64,000 nt of DNA from the NCBI GenBank assembly GCA_018335335.1, contig JAGXKG010000003.1, positions 1-64,000 of the forward strand. Reading direction: 5' to 3'. This stretch comes from Candidatus Thorarchaeota archaeon. GTDB lineage: Archaea > Asgardarchaeota > Thorarchaeia > Thorarchaeales > Thorarchaeaceae. This document shows positions 44,105 to 53,700 of this stretch, piece by piece. The notes under the pieces were generated by a model that saw only the letters and a program-made list of their open reading frames with translations, was not told where the DNA came from and did no database searches. Both the position numbers and the translations under genes were made by a program. Position 1 is the first letter of the stretch; every line of letters starts with the position of its first letter.

Positions 44105-44851
44105 ATGGAGAATAGCAACATGCCCCGAAGGAGAAGAAGAGGACGTGGAGAGAAAGATGATCCATGGGGACTGGCTATTCCCATCGCAGTACTTCTAATC
44201 ATGATGGTGCTCACGCGTTTCGTTTGGTTCCTCGTTCCGCTTCTAATACTTCTAGTTGTTTTCGCATTAAGCATTCAGAAGGACCAAGAGATTACTCGTA
44301 GAGCTAGTGATATTGACTATTGGAAAGCACCTGATGCCAAATCTATTTTCTCGGGTTCCCGTATTGGTGAGACTGGGGATATTCGAGAACCAATCTACAC
44401 AACACAAAGGAAGAAAGGGCAAGGTATTACTGCAGGAGTATTAATTCTTATTGCAGTGTTAAACCTCATTTTCTTTCTGACCGGAACTGTCTGGTTCATA
44501 ATCCCCATTGCTGTTTTGGTGATTTCTTTATTGGGATCTTCAGCTAAATCCCAACAGAACCAATCACGAGTAATCAAAGAATTTGAGAGGGGAGATGCAA
44601 AGAGCGTAGATGATGCGGCAGAAGAAACAGGACTTTCTGAAGAAAAAGTCAGGCGTCATATTGTGGAAGGGAAACGTAAAGGTGGGACCAATGTCTGGTT
44701 TGATCCAAATACTGGAACCAAGACTTCTACGCCAATTAGAGTTGCAGAACCCCAAGCCGAACATGTACGTCCTTGTGAGTACTGTGGTTTTGAGTTAAGA
44801 AAAGAGGACCGATTCTGTCCCTATTGTGGGGCTCCTATCAAAGCCGAATGA
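44105..44851 (+). CDS. Membrane protein with HTH-like segment and C-terminal zinc ribbon
   Basis: A 248-residue protein. A basic N-terminus precedes two hydrophobic helices (~22-60), and two more are at ~105-140. Residues ~155-200 form a helix-turn-helix-like segment (SVDDAAEETGLSEEKVRRHI). The end is a zinc ribbon: CEYCGFELRKEDRFCPYCG (CxxC...CxxC). No known family recognised; the mix of membrane, HTH and ribbon parts is unusual. The stop lies a short distance before the TspO-like gene. Confidence 0.6.
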   Translation: MENSNMPRRRRRGRGEKDDPWGLAIPIAVLLIMMVLTRFVWFLVPLLILLVVFALSIQKDQEITRRASDIDYWKAPDAKSIFSGSRIGETGDIREPIYTTQRKKGQGITAGVLILIAVLNLIFFLTGTVWFIIPIAVLVISLLGSSAKSQQNQSRVIKEFERGDAKSVDDAAEETGLSEEKVRRHIVEGKRKGGTNVWFDPNTGTKTSTPIRVAEPQAEHVRPCEYCGFELRKEDRFCPYCGAPIKAE

Positions 44852-44934
44852 AATATGCATCTGTGATATTCAATGAAAACCGGTCTATTTTACCATCAAG
44901 TAGGCTTATTAACGATAGTTATCATGTTAATAGT

Positions 44935-45711
44935 ATGTCATCTCGAGTTAATCCGACTATCTTACAGGTTACAAACATCATTGCAGTAGTTGCAACACTT
45001 GTCATTGATGCGCTTGCAAACATTTTGCCCATAAATGGTGTGACCACTGGAGAAGTAGCTGATGCGTATCCAAATCTTTTCACGCCACCAGGTTACGTAT
45101 TCGCCATCTGGGGCGTTATCTACGTCCTGCTAGCGGTATTCATGGTTTTTCAAGCTCGACCAAATCAACGAGGTGAGCAGTATCTTCAGGATATCAGTTT
45201 CTTCCATCTCCTTGGTGCAATTGGAAATACATCTTGGATTTTCTTGTTCCATTACGAACAGATTGTTTTAGCTGTTATCCCAATTGTGGTTCTGCTGATA
45301 TCACTCATTATCATGTACGTTCGACTGGGTATCGGTGTGCGAGATGTTCCTCGTAAGCAGATGCTTGCTGTACACCTTCCAGTGAGTGTTTATCTCGGGT
45401 GGATTAGCCTGGCTACAATTGCAGGTATTGCTTCGGCACTGAATGTCTTGATTCCAGGAATTCCGATACCTACTCAGGTGATGTGGACAGTCATCATGTT
45501 GGTAGTTGCACTAGCGCTGACACTTCTCATGCTTTTTATGCGAAAAGACATCGCATTCGGCTTAGTAGTCATATGGGCATCTACTGGTGTAGTTGTGAAA
45601 CAGCTTGCGACCTATCCCCTCATTGGAATTACTGCTGGTGTGGTTGCCGCGGTGGTTACAATTTCCATAATCATAGTAGCTTTGCGGGAAGGAGAAGTAG
45701 TTTCGTCCTAA
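44935..45711 (+). CDS. TspO/MBR-family-like membrane protein
   Basis: A 258-residue integral membrane protein with ~8 hydrophobic helices. The segment YPNLFTPPGYVFAIWGVIYVLLA matches the N-terminal helix of the TspO/MBR (tryptophan-rich sensory) family, in its longer archaeal/Firmicutes form. TspO binds porphyrins and is linked to stress signalling, but the function of the long form is not established. The ATG at 44935 is preferred; the longer frame extends upstream to 44824 and would overlap the previous gene. A terminator hairpin follows. Confidence 0.75.
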   Translation: MSSRVNPTILQVTNIIAVVATLVIDALANILPINGVTTGEVADAYPNLFTPPGYVFAIWGVIYVLLAVFMVFQARPNQRGEQYLQDISFFHLLGAIGNTSWIFLFHYEQIVLAVIPIVVLLISLIIMYVRLGIGVRDVPRKQMLAVHLPVSVYLGWISLATIAGIASALNVLIPGIPIPTQVMWTVIMLVVALALTLLMLFMRKDIAFGLVVIWASTGVVVKQLATYPLIGITAGVVAAVVTISIIIVALREGEVVSS

Positions 45712-45731
45712 TCCTCAATTGAAGGGAATAT

Positions 45732-45768
45732 GCCAAGTGGGATAGGGATGTCCTTTTTCCCATTTGGC
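45732..45768 (+). terminator. Long hairpin after the TspO-like gene
   Basis: Arms GCCAAGTGGGA and TCCCATTTGGC pair over 11 positions with one G-U pair and a T-rich loop. It lies 20 bases after the stop and before the LarA gene promoter. Confidence 0.6.
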
Positions 45769-45809
45769 TATACTATTATTGCCGGATATCGATATGGACA
45801 TGGTGAAAC

Positions 45810-47075
45810 TTGTTGAAATTTGACGTACTCTATGCTGGAGAGAAGACAACTATAGATATTCCTGAATCCTGTGATGTGCAAGTAGTCGAACCCCAACCTG
45901 TGGATGTCGACATGGATCCTGCCCAAATTGTGGACAATGCCCTGGAATCACCTATTGATTCGCCCTCTTTTGAGGAATTCATCGCATCTCACGATTCGTT
46001 TCTCGTAATTGTCAATGACTATGCTCGGCGAACACCCACTCCCGAGATATTGAAGGTTGTTCTTCTTTATCTTAAAGATGTAGATTTCAAAATTATTGTC
46101 GCAAGTGGAACTCATACCAAACCAACCGAGAAAGATCTTCGTGAACAGATTCTCGGTCAATTCTATGAAGAACTCAAAGACCGTGTTATTCTGCATGATT
46201 GCAAGAACGATGAAATGGTGGATTACGGTGAAACCAGCAGAGGAACACCTCTGAAATTCAACAAGACAATCACCGAGTTTGATGCTATCATCGCCATCAA
46301 TTCCATTGAACCTCATTATTTCGCAGGGTACACTGGAGGAAGAAAGAGCATTCTACCCGGTATAGCCGAGTACATGACGGTTGAGCGAAATCACAGCATG
46401 GCTCTAGATGGACGTGCAAACGTTCTTGCGTTGAAAGGCAACCCTCTCCATGAGGACATGGAAGAGGCGGTTGGGAAGGTCGTAGATGATTATCCAACCT
46501 TTGGTATCAATGTCGTTCAGGATGGCGAGGGACAAATCGTCGGAGCAGTAGCTGGCGATATATTCAAGCAACTTTACAAAGGTGCAGAGCTCGCAGAAGA
46601 AATCTATGCCCCTTCTATCGAGAACAATGTCGATTTGCTCATCTCTGTAGTCTATCCTCCTCTAGATCATGACCTCTATCAGGGTGCCAAAGGATTTGAG
46701 AACACGAAGGATGTTGTTAGAGATGGAGGCATCATGGCGCTGATGGTTGCCTGTCCTGGAGGAATTGGAAATGAAGAATACACTAAAATGATGCAGTGTT
46801 CCGATTCCGTTGAGGGGCTTGTCAAGCGATTCGAGGAAATGCAAGAGCACTATGAACTGGGTGCGCACAAGATCGGATCAATTCCTCCTTTTCTAGCGAA
46901 TAAGGAGCTTTGGATGGTCACTGATATGAGCGAGGAGACCGTTGAAAGTATCAATCTGAAAAAAGCCCCTTCTCCGCAAGCAGCTGTAGATATGGCATAC
47001 GAGAAGTTGGGTCCTGATATGGATGTGCTTATCGTTCGGGATAGTGGGAATGTAGTGCCCCGGCTAAGTGAGTAA
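45810..47075 (+). CDS. larA: LarA-like nickel-dependent lactate racemase family protein
   Basis: A 421-residue enzyme of the LarA family, which uses a nickel-pincer nucleotide to racemise lactate and related 2-hydroxyacids. The residues that hold the cofactor and act in catalysis are in place: His102 (ASGTHTKPT), His169 (EPHYFAGYTGG), Lys179 (GGRKS) and His195 (ERNHSM). They correspond to His108, His174, Lys184 and His200 of the Lactobacillus enzyme. The start is TTG at 45810. Cofactor genes larB, larC and larE are not in this window. The true substrate could differ from lactate. Confidence 0.9.
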   Translation: MLKFDVLYAGEKTTIDIPESCDVQVVEPQPVDVDMDPAQIVDNALESPIDSPSFEEFIASHDSFLVIVNDYARRTPTPEILKVVLLYLKDVDFKIIVASGTHTKPTEKDLREQILGQFYEELKDRVILHDCKNDEMVDYGETSRGTPLKFNKTITEFDAIIAINSIEPHYFAGYTGGRKSILPGIAEYMTVERNHSMALDGRANVLALKGNPLHEDMEEAVGKVVDDYPTFGINVVQDGEGQIVGAVAGDIFKQLYKGAELAEEIYAPSIENNVDLLISVVYPPLDHDLYQGAKGFENTKDVVRDGGIMALMVACPGGIGNEEYTKMMQCSDSVEGLVKRFEEMQEHYELGAHKIGSIPPFLANKELWMVTDMSEETVESINLKKAPSPQAAVDMAYEKLGPDMDVLIVRDSGNVVPRLSE

Positions 47076-47108
47076 TCTGCTACGTCTTATTCGTGGAGGT
47101 ACGAAATA

Positions 47109-47717
47109 GTGAATTGGAAGGACATACAGAGAGTTGGCATTCTTGCATTTCCTGAAGCTGAAGAACTTGATATTGTAGGTATCTATGAAGTGCTGGCTTG
47201 TGTGAAGACACTCGAAGAGGAAGGTTTGCTCAACACTGGTCATCCCCTAGAAGTTGAGATCCTAGCTTCAAAGAAACGAATACGGTGTGCCAATGGTCTC
47301 TTGTTGATGCCTCATGTTTCGGACTTGGATTTCTCTTCATACGACTTGATAGTAGTACCAGGCGGCAGTGGAATCAGGGAGGTCATGAAAAATGACGATA
47401 TTCTCTCGAAAATTCAGAGTTTCAGCAAGAAGAAACCAATTGCTTCGGTCTGTACCGGAGCGCTGATTCTTGCGAAGGCTGGCATTCTATCCGACAAAAC
47501 AGCATCTACACATCATAGTGTTCGCGATGAGCTTGGCGAGTATTGCGAAGTGAGTACCGATCGAGTGATTCTTGATGGAGATGTACTGACCGCCGGTGGC
47601 GTCACGTCGACTTTGGCTGCAGGTTTGAAAATTCTAGAATTAGTATATGATGGACAGGTTGTCACTACCGTTGCTGATGAGTTAGAGATTCCAGCATCGC
47701 TAAGACCCGATAGCTAG
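47109..47717 (+). CDS. DJ-1/PfpI family protein
   Basis: A 202-residue protein of the DJ-1/PfpI superfamily. The nucleophile is Cys115 in ASVCTGALILAKAG. LIVVPGGSGIRE near residue 82 and GGVTSTLAAGLKILE at ~165-180 are typical. The relatives resemble isonitrile hydratase/ThiJ-like proteins rather than PfpI protease, so it may act on a small molecule or in carbonyl stress. The start is GTG at 47109, 34 bases after larA, so the two may be cotranscribed. Confidence 0.9.
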   Translation: MNWKDIQRVGILAFPEAEELDIVGIYEVLACVKTLEEEGLLNTGHPLEVEILASKKRIRCANGLLLMPHVSDLDFSSYDLIVVPGGSGIREVMKNDDILSKIQSFSKKKPIASVCTGALILAKAGILSDKTASTHHSVRDELGEYCEVSTDRVILDGDVLTAGGVTSTLAAGLKILELVYDGQVVTTVADELEIPASLRPDS

Positions 47718-47718
47718 C

Positions 47719-48369
47719 TTAGACCTCGATATCCAAACCTGCTCCACACCGCTTGCTTGAGAGCTTGTAAAGCTCGTGGATTTCTTTCTTCTTGCTGGTG
47801 CAGTGGCAAGGAATAATGAGTGATATGTGCTCAAGTGCATAGAGTCTACTAAAACCATGGAAACCACCGAGTACACAGTGAATTTTTCCAAATTCCTCTG
47901 CTTTCTCAAGAATGGTCTCCAGTCCAGGATGAGCGCATCCAGTTACGAGTGTCCACCCATCATCTCCCTCGACTACCAGTGATTGTTCCTTGGTTCCACT
48001 GCCCAACTCTCCAGTGGTATGAACTCTATCCGCTATCCTCTGCGATCCACTGATTTCCACTATTTCCGTATTACTGAATGAGGCTATGTTCTTCTTCAAA
48101 CTTCGAGAGAATGAGCTTGGCAGATACACCTTAACTTCTCCCAATTTCTCTAGTATGCCTATGCCACCTGCATGGTCACGGTGATTATGCGACAGGGCCA
48201 AAGTATGGATTTTCTTAATGTCAACTTCAAGGCGATTGATATTATGAAGCAAGATACTGAGATTGGCACCGGTATCGAACAGCACTTGATCACCGATTAA
48301 ACACGAGAATCCCCAATCAGCCTTGAAACCTTCCATGGCTCTGTTGTCGAATAGAACTCGAAGCCTCAT
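47719..48369 (-). CDS. Metallo-beta-lactamase-fold protein, COG1237-like
   Basis: A 216-residue metal-dependent hydrolase. The HxHxDH signature is HNHRDHAGG, preceded by LLFDTGAN-type LFDTGANLSILL. Later ligands are in VTGCAHPG. It resembles COG1237, the family that includes a dihydropterin ribofuranosyl-aminobenzene 5'-phosphate synthase of methanopterin synthesis. The reaction here is uncertain. The ATG at 48369 (MRLRVLFDN) fits the family better than the upstream ATG at 48408. The stop lies 1 base after that of the DJ-1 gene, so they converge. Confidence 0.85.
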   Translation of the reverse strand: MRLRVLFDNRAMEGFKADWGFSCLIGDQVLFDTGANLSILLHNINRLEVDIKKIHTLALSHNHRDHAGGIGILEKLGEVKVYLPSSFSRSLKKNIASFSNTEIVEISGSQRIADRVHTTGELGSGTKEQSLVVEGDDGWTLVTGCAHPGLETILEKAEEFGKIHCVLGGFHGFSRLYALEHISLIIPCHCTSKKKEIHELYKLSSKRCGAGLDIEV

Positions 48370-48447
48370 TCGCTCATCTCCCCGTATGATTGGGTTGGGG
48401 GCACTCATATTTTCAATGAGTCTGTTCCCTTAAGTCGCTATCCATTG

Positions 48448-48511
48448 CCCACTATCACATTTGGCGGAAATTCGAATAACTATTAAACAGCGAGAGAAAT
48501 AGCATAGTGGG
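48448..48511. promoter_or_regulatory. Inverted repeat around the mscL promoter
   Basis: CCCACTAT (48448-48455) and ATAGTGGG (48504-48511) are perfect inverted arms 48 bases apart. Between them lies an AT-rich CTATTAAAC at about 48480-48488, the likely TATA for the mscL-like gene. It might be an operator pair; spacing is long. Confidence 0.35.
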
Positions 48512-48533
48512 ATAGTTCCCAGAGGAGAGCTAA

Positions 48534-48899
48534 ATGGAACGAGAAGACGAGCTTCTGAAGGAAGTTGAGAAGATACGTAAGATGCTTGAACCACCCCCAC
48601 CAGAACCCCCTCCAGAGAATTTCGTAGAGGAATTCAAGGATTTCATTAGCAAGTACAAAGTACTGGGACTGGCCGTGGCCTTCATTCTAGGTGTCTATTT
48701 GGGACAGCTGGTTCAATCACTTGTGAGTAATCTGATAATGCCAATCGTAGAACTAATTCTACCCAGTGTAGAATGGAACCAAATCGAGATTGGTCCTTTC
48801 GGTGTTGGAGCGTTCGTTGGCGACCTTATCACTTTCATAATCATCGCCCTTGTCGTGTTTGTCATAGTCAAAGTGGCAAATCGAGCCGGCATCAAGTAG
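48534..48899 (+). CDS. mscL: MscL-like large-conductance mechanosensitive channel
   Basis: A 121-residue membrane protein with two transmembrane helices. ENFVEEFKDFISKYKVLGLAVAFILG gives the N-terminal amphipathic helix and pore helix of MscL, and the Gly/Ala-rich pore lining (GVYLGQLVQSLVSNLIMPI). A Pro-rich segment (PPPPEPPPEN) precedes it. MscL homopentamers open under membrane tension to release solutes after osmotic downshock. GGAGAG precedes the ATG. It diverges from the metallo-beta-lactamase gene. Confidence 0.85.
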   Translation: MEREDELLKEVEKIRKMLEPPPPEPPPENFVEEFKDFISKYKVLGLAVAFILGVYLGQLVQSLVSNLIMPIVELILPSVEWNQIEIGPFGVGAFVGDLITFIIIALVVFVIVKVANRAGIK

Positions 48900-48936
48900 A
48901 GCCTTCCAGTTCAGGAGTCGTCAGGTCTATGCGGAA

Positions 48937-49233
48937 ATGGGTAAGCCTAATTTAGACCTGCCTCTAGAACACAAAGAGCGATTGGATGTAACCTCAGTGA
49001 ATGAGCTATATTCCTACCTTGTGAAACAGTTGGTGCTATATACTGTAGTTGGTGCCGCCATCCGCATTTTCTTGTATGACTTTCCCGTGATTGAAACAGC
49101 CTGGCTGCTTGTGGGCTTGTCATTCAGTGTGGGTAGTGGTGGAACTGTGCTTCAATTGGCCCGCTTGACCAATAAGAAGCACTATGCATTAGGAGGAATA
49201 TTCCTCATCATTTTTGGGTTACTCCCCTTCTGA
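48937..49233 (+). CDS. Small membrane protein, unknown
   Basis: A 98-residue protein with two to three hydrophobic segments (~32-48, ~54-75 and ~84-98). No family is recognised. Its end overlaps the tail of the isoprenylcysteine-methyltransferase-like gene on the other strand by 15 bases. It follows mscL by 37 bases and could be cotranscribed with it. Confidence 0.5.
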   Translation: MGKPNLDLPLEHKERLDVTSVNELYSYLVKQLVLYTVVGAAIRIFLYDFPVIETAWLLVGLSFSVGSGGTVLQLARLTNKKHYALGGIFLIIFGLLPF

Positions 49234-49857
49234 GACAGGCCACTCTGTACCTATTCGTGGCAGGAACATAGGAACTTCATCTCCATACTCCTCGTATCGG
49301 TCTCCAAACATCCTTGCAAGTTGTTTCTCCTCTGCGTGACTCATAGCATATACTGCAACGAAGATAATCGGGGTCAACAGAAAAGAGTATAATCCTGACA
49401 TGAGTAGGCTAATACCGATATGAGACAGAATACCCCCCAAATACTGAGGGTGTCTGCATTTTGCGTATATCCCATTTGTGACCAATTCGTTCGGCAATTG
49501 AGTTTGAGAAACACTTAGAGAAAGTTTTGATACTGCACTTAATCCGAAATAGGCGCCGAATACTAGGAAGAACAAGCCAACAATAAAATGAATGATGGGA
49601 ATTTGGATTTCAATCATTGGTATGCTAATCCAAAACGATTGGAAGATGGGCAAACTAAGAGCGGGTTGGGGAACAAACCAGATTCCTGCCCAAGAAGCAA
49701 ACAGTAACCATCCTGAAACAATACCGATGGCATTGCCTATTTTCCTCCCCCAATTTTCTCCGAATTGCTCTCTTAACTTCGTTCGATTCAACGAGACGAT
49801 GTGAAGTAGAACAGATATCCCGAACAGGGCCAAGAAAAGCAAGAGTAGTTCATCCAT
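49219..49857 (-). CDS. Isoprenylcysteine carboxyl methyltransferase-like membrane protein
   Basis: A 212-residue integral membrane protein with ~5 hydrophobic helices. The ICMT/PEMT signature is CRHPQYLGGILSHIGISLL (near residue 135), followed by SHAEEKQLARMFGDRYEEY, in which the E-x3-L and Y-x3 pattern helps bind S-adenosylmethionine. It could methylate lipids or prenylated substrates. Such short relatives (NnrU-like) are common in prokaryotes and their substrates are unknown. Confidence 0.85.
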   Translation of the reverse strand: MDELLLLFLALFGISVLLHIVSLNRTKLREQFGENWGRKIGNAIGIVSGWLLFASWAGIWFVPQPALSLPIFQSFWISIPMIEIQIPIIHFIVGLFFLVFGAYFGLSAVSKLSLSVSQTQLPNELVTNGIYAKCRHPQYLGGILSHIGISLLMSGLYSFLLTPIIFVAVYAMSHAEEKQLARMFGDRYEEYGDEVPMFLPRIGTEWPVSEGE

Positions 49858-49883
49858 GGATTTCCCCCACGCATTGTAGTTGC

Positions 49884-50522
49884 CTATATTTTTCGAAAGT
49901 TATGGATTGTTCCTGTCTCCAGGTTATCCCAATGCATCAATTCGAGCTCTGTGGATTGATGATGATCGAAAACTGATTCAGTTATCCCAAGTACATCATG
50001 CGGACTGATGCTTTGGCTATGAAGATGTTTGATGAAGACAGAGAGTTTCCCCCCGTGTTTGAGAATTCGGTCAAACTCATCCAAGAGGCGTCTATAGGGA
50101 TCAAGAGTGCCATCGATTCTAAGCAAGCTGCGAATGATGTCATAAAAGAGGATAAAATCAACAGAATTTTCCTCTAGATTTATGTCGAGCTCGCCGTTTG
50201 TTCTCATAGGTGTGATGATGTCATCAAGATTCATGATGGAGGCTCTGCGCATCAGTTCATCTATGGCTGAGTGTTTCTTGTCAAGGGCGTAGACAGTACC
50301 CTTTCTCCCGACTACTCCTGCAGCTGGGATTGTGTAATTGCCCACTCTGCAACCGAAATCGAGCACGACATTCCTTGGTTGTAAACCTATCCTTCGGAAG
50401 AGGTCTTTTCCCATCTTAGTATACCATTTCAGGACATCTGAGCCAATAGAAAGAGAACCCAGAATGTTCTTCTCAAGAGCTTCCTGAGTTTCGAGTTCTT
50501 TGTCACTCTTTTTGTTGTTCAT
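49884..50522 (-). CDS. Class I SAM-dependent methyltransferase
   Basis: A 212-residue soluble methyltransferase. Motif I is VVLDFGCRVGNYTIPAA, the SAM-binding glycine loop. Motif II is VYALDKKHSAI; later motifs are VDFILFYDIIRSL and LKHGGKLSVFIK. The substrate cannot be predicted. It starts with ATG at 50522, following a stretch of about 180 bases that also serves as promoter for the divergent receptor-like gene. Confidence 0.85.
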   Translation of the reverse strand: MNNKKSDKELETQEALEKNILGSLSIGSDVLKWYTKMGKDLFRRIGLQPRNVVLDFGCRVGNYTIPAAGVVGRKGTVYALDKKHSAIDELMRRASIMNLDDIITPMRTNGELDINLEENSVDFILFYDIIRSLLRIDGTLDPYRRLLDEFDRILKHGGKLSVFIKHLHSQSISPHDVLGITESVFDHHQSTELELMHWDNLETGTIHNFRKI

Positions 50523-50703
50523 TCTCTACACTTTCCGATCTTCAGCGATCAAATCATTTTCATATTCGAACTTCTCAAGCATGTTTCTAAACGATTCGGA
50601 AAAACGAAATAGGTACACATAGGAAAAGGTTTTGTTCCATTTTGAATGCTTTTGCAATCCGTAGTTGAAGCTAGCCATTGTTATAGTGTTACGGGGTGTT
50701 TGA

Positions 50704-53700
50704 ATGATCCAAAACAAATTCAATCTTGTCATGGCATTCGTTCTTATTTCTGTTTTTGTGGGCTCGCCGCTTCTCCAATCCAGTGGAATGAGTCCAGAAT
50801 GTTTTGAAAGCGACTTTTCGTATACCCCGGATGGTCCGCGATCCATTACCAATACGATGAACCCGGAAAATGCCCCCAGAAACATATCAAGGAGAACTCC
50901 TAATCATAACCTTCTTGCTGAATCTTCAACAGAGAATGAAGAAGTTGTTGAAGAAGGTGTCCTAAATGCTCTAGATGTGGAACAAAGGGGCTATACAACT
51001 CCTGGCATCTTAGCTGGTCGGACTGATACCGGGATAGGTACATCCTATGCAATTCCCCTTGATGAGGAACATGATTGGATTGCAAGCATGGCTGAGCTAG
51101 AGGTATGGAATCTTACAAGATTATATGCTGTAAATGGCAGTTTCATTGACGGAATTCCAGGGCCAAATGTGAATCCCAATGGAAGTGTATCATATCGTCC
51201 CTTTGGCTGGGATGCTACAAGCTATGAACCTGAAGGATATAATCAGACACAGGTTGCAGCGTATGACGATGGTGACACAGGGTACGTTGTTGTTGAAAAT
51301 CAAGGTGAGAGAAAAGGACAGAATAATTGGCAGGTACATGCTGCTGGTACCTATGTAGTCTGGAATCAGACGCTTAGAAACCTCGATGACGTAGATGAGG
51401 CCTTCTTATCTTTTAGGTACTTGTACCTCAGAGGTCCTTTAGGAGATTTGTCCCAAGGCTCGTGTTCCATAAAAGTTCTGATAGACGATACCACTATCTG
51501 GAATCTAAGTCTTCTCGATCTTGGTGCAAGGGGAGAGTGGAATAGCACCGGCCGAATACCACTAAATCTGACGGGTTTTAGTAATTCTGCTAATTTGAAA
51601 ATTGGGCTATTCATAGATGAAACCATGGAATTGAAGCCCGAGGACCAAGGGATAGAAAATGCTGTATATATCACGACATACCTTGATGATTTATCACTCT
51701 ACGCGAAGAAACCCCCCTCATTTTCCGAAGTATCTCTGGAATATAAAGTCGGACAGAATACGACATCTGTGACAGGTAGCAACGGGGAAGGATCTGCTTT
51801 GATTAGTTTTGAGGATTACATCACATCCGGCCCTGTTGATGTTGCTGTTACGTCAAATACTTCTGTTTCTTTCTTGCACCAACCGAGATTACTCTCTCAT
51901 AAATTTGATAATTCTAGCTGGACAACTGATTTCGAGGAAAAAGGTGTAGCTTATTCTATATCTGTTAATCGAAGTTCCAATTTGACACTCTATACGTATC
52001 TTGGAACTCGAGAAGAATACGAAAATTTCTCACTTGTTTTGTATCATCCAATCGATTGGATGGATGCTAGAGTATACGACCCATTCCTCGCTGAGCTGTC
52101 AGACCAATGCATTGTCCAAGAGGGTCGACTAGAGGTTCCCGAGTCCGTTTTGACCCGTCTTGGATGGTGGCTCATCACCTTTCGCTCGCCCAACTACGCT
52201 GAGTCGCTCTCTCCACAGATTTGGAATGACAAAGAGTCGTACTGGTCTAACACAACATCATATGCTACCGGAAACCTAACAAGAGCACTGGCATCCCTGG
52301 GAAGTGAACATACAGTAGATTCAAGCTTGGAAGATCTGTATTTTAGGTGGAAAATGCCCAACGGGACAATCTGGTATAATACTACAATTGATTCTAGTAG
52401 TCCAGCTTCTATACACACGCAAGGGCTGAGGCTTGCTGGTTCCAATACTACTGCTGGTCAATGGAGGATTGAACTATTCTGGACTAACGGCACGGAAATC
52501 GCTCTGAGTTCCATGTCTTTTACTCTCCGTCATGAACTGACAATCGAACCTGTCCAAGCTATCATTGAAACGGAAGTCGGTGAGACGATTAATGTTCTTG
52601 TTAGATTACATGATGCTGACAATGGAGATTTAGTCATGAGTGGTCCAACCATTGTGACAATGGAGTGGGCTGAATCCACATTCGAATTTGTTCCAAATAT
52701 CCTTAGGAACTGGTGGGAGGCCAGTGTAGACACATCATTGCGACCTGCTGGCACTTACACGATGAATGCCTCTGTTTCATCTCCCTATTTCTGGAGTACA
52801 TACTGTACAATTGAACTCAAATCGGTGTTTTCTACAAACTTGGACCCCCCTGACGGCCCAGTTGAGCCTCTTGTATTTGGCAGGTCACATTCCTTCACGT
52901 TTGCATACTCGCTCAAACTGAATGGTAGCGACGTTAGTAGAGCAGATGTTTCAGTTTCGGAGTTTGGAACGGGAGATTACGAAGTTACGGAAGCAGAAAA
53001 TGGTGTTTACAATCTGACAATTACCCCTGAATCCCTCGGGAATCAGAGCTTGGCTTTGACTTTCGACAAGGAGGGTTGTGAATCCCAGCAATATATTTTC
53101 ACGTATCTTGTTGTGAGAGTTCCCATCCAAGTCTCAATTGAGTCCTCTCTTGTCGGAGTTGAAGGCGAATCTCTTGATTTGGAGATACAAGTAACAGAAT
53201 CTGATACTGGCGAACCAGTTACAAACGCTTCTGTTGTATACGGAATTTTCCCTGCAGTAGGAGACCCCATAAAAACTGGGAACGCAGAGGAGACTTCGCC
53301 GGGTTTGTATGTAGCCACCGTTACTGTTCCTACTTCCACCTCTAGTGGATACAAACTGCGAGTGCAAGTTGAAAAGGCGAATTTCGAGACCGTTGACGAT
53401 TTCAGCGCAGATTTCGTGTCCCTTGTAAATCAGCAAGCCCGGCTGGTCTATTATGGCACCCGTATTGGTGGCATATTGGCTTTTCTAGCAATATCCGGGG
53501 TTGTGTATACACTCTATCGTAGGAAGAAGAAGGCTGAATACCAAGAAGCTCTGGTTGTTAAACGCCGCTTTGAGGACGCTAGTGATTTGATAGGAATCAT
53601 CGTTCTGCACAAAGATAGCGGTCTACCTGTATATTCCAAGATTCTCAAAGGCGGTTTTGATGAAAGTGTAATCTCTGCATTCATTACTGCTATCAGCCAT

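Noticed and set aside
50526-50885. 119-codon minus-strand frame at the start of the receptor-like gene
   Set aside because: Overlaps the signal-peptide-encoding region and the promoter of the larger, better-supported gene.
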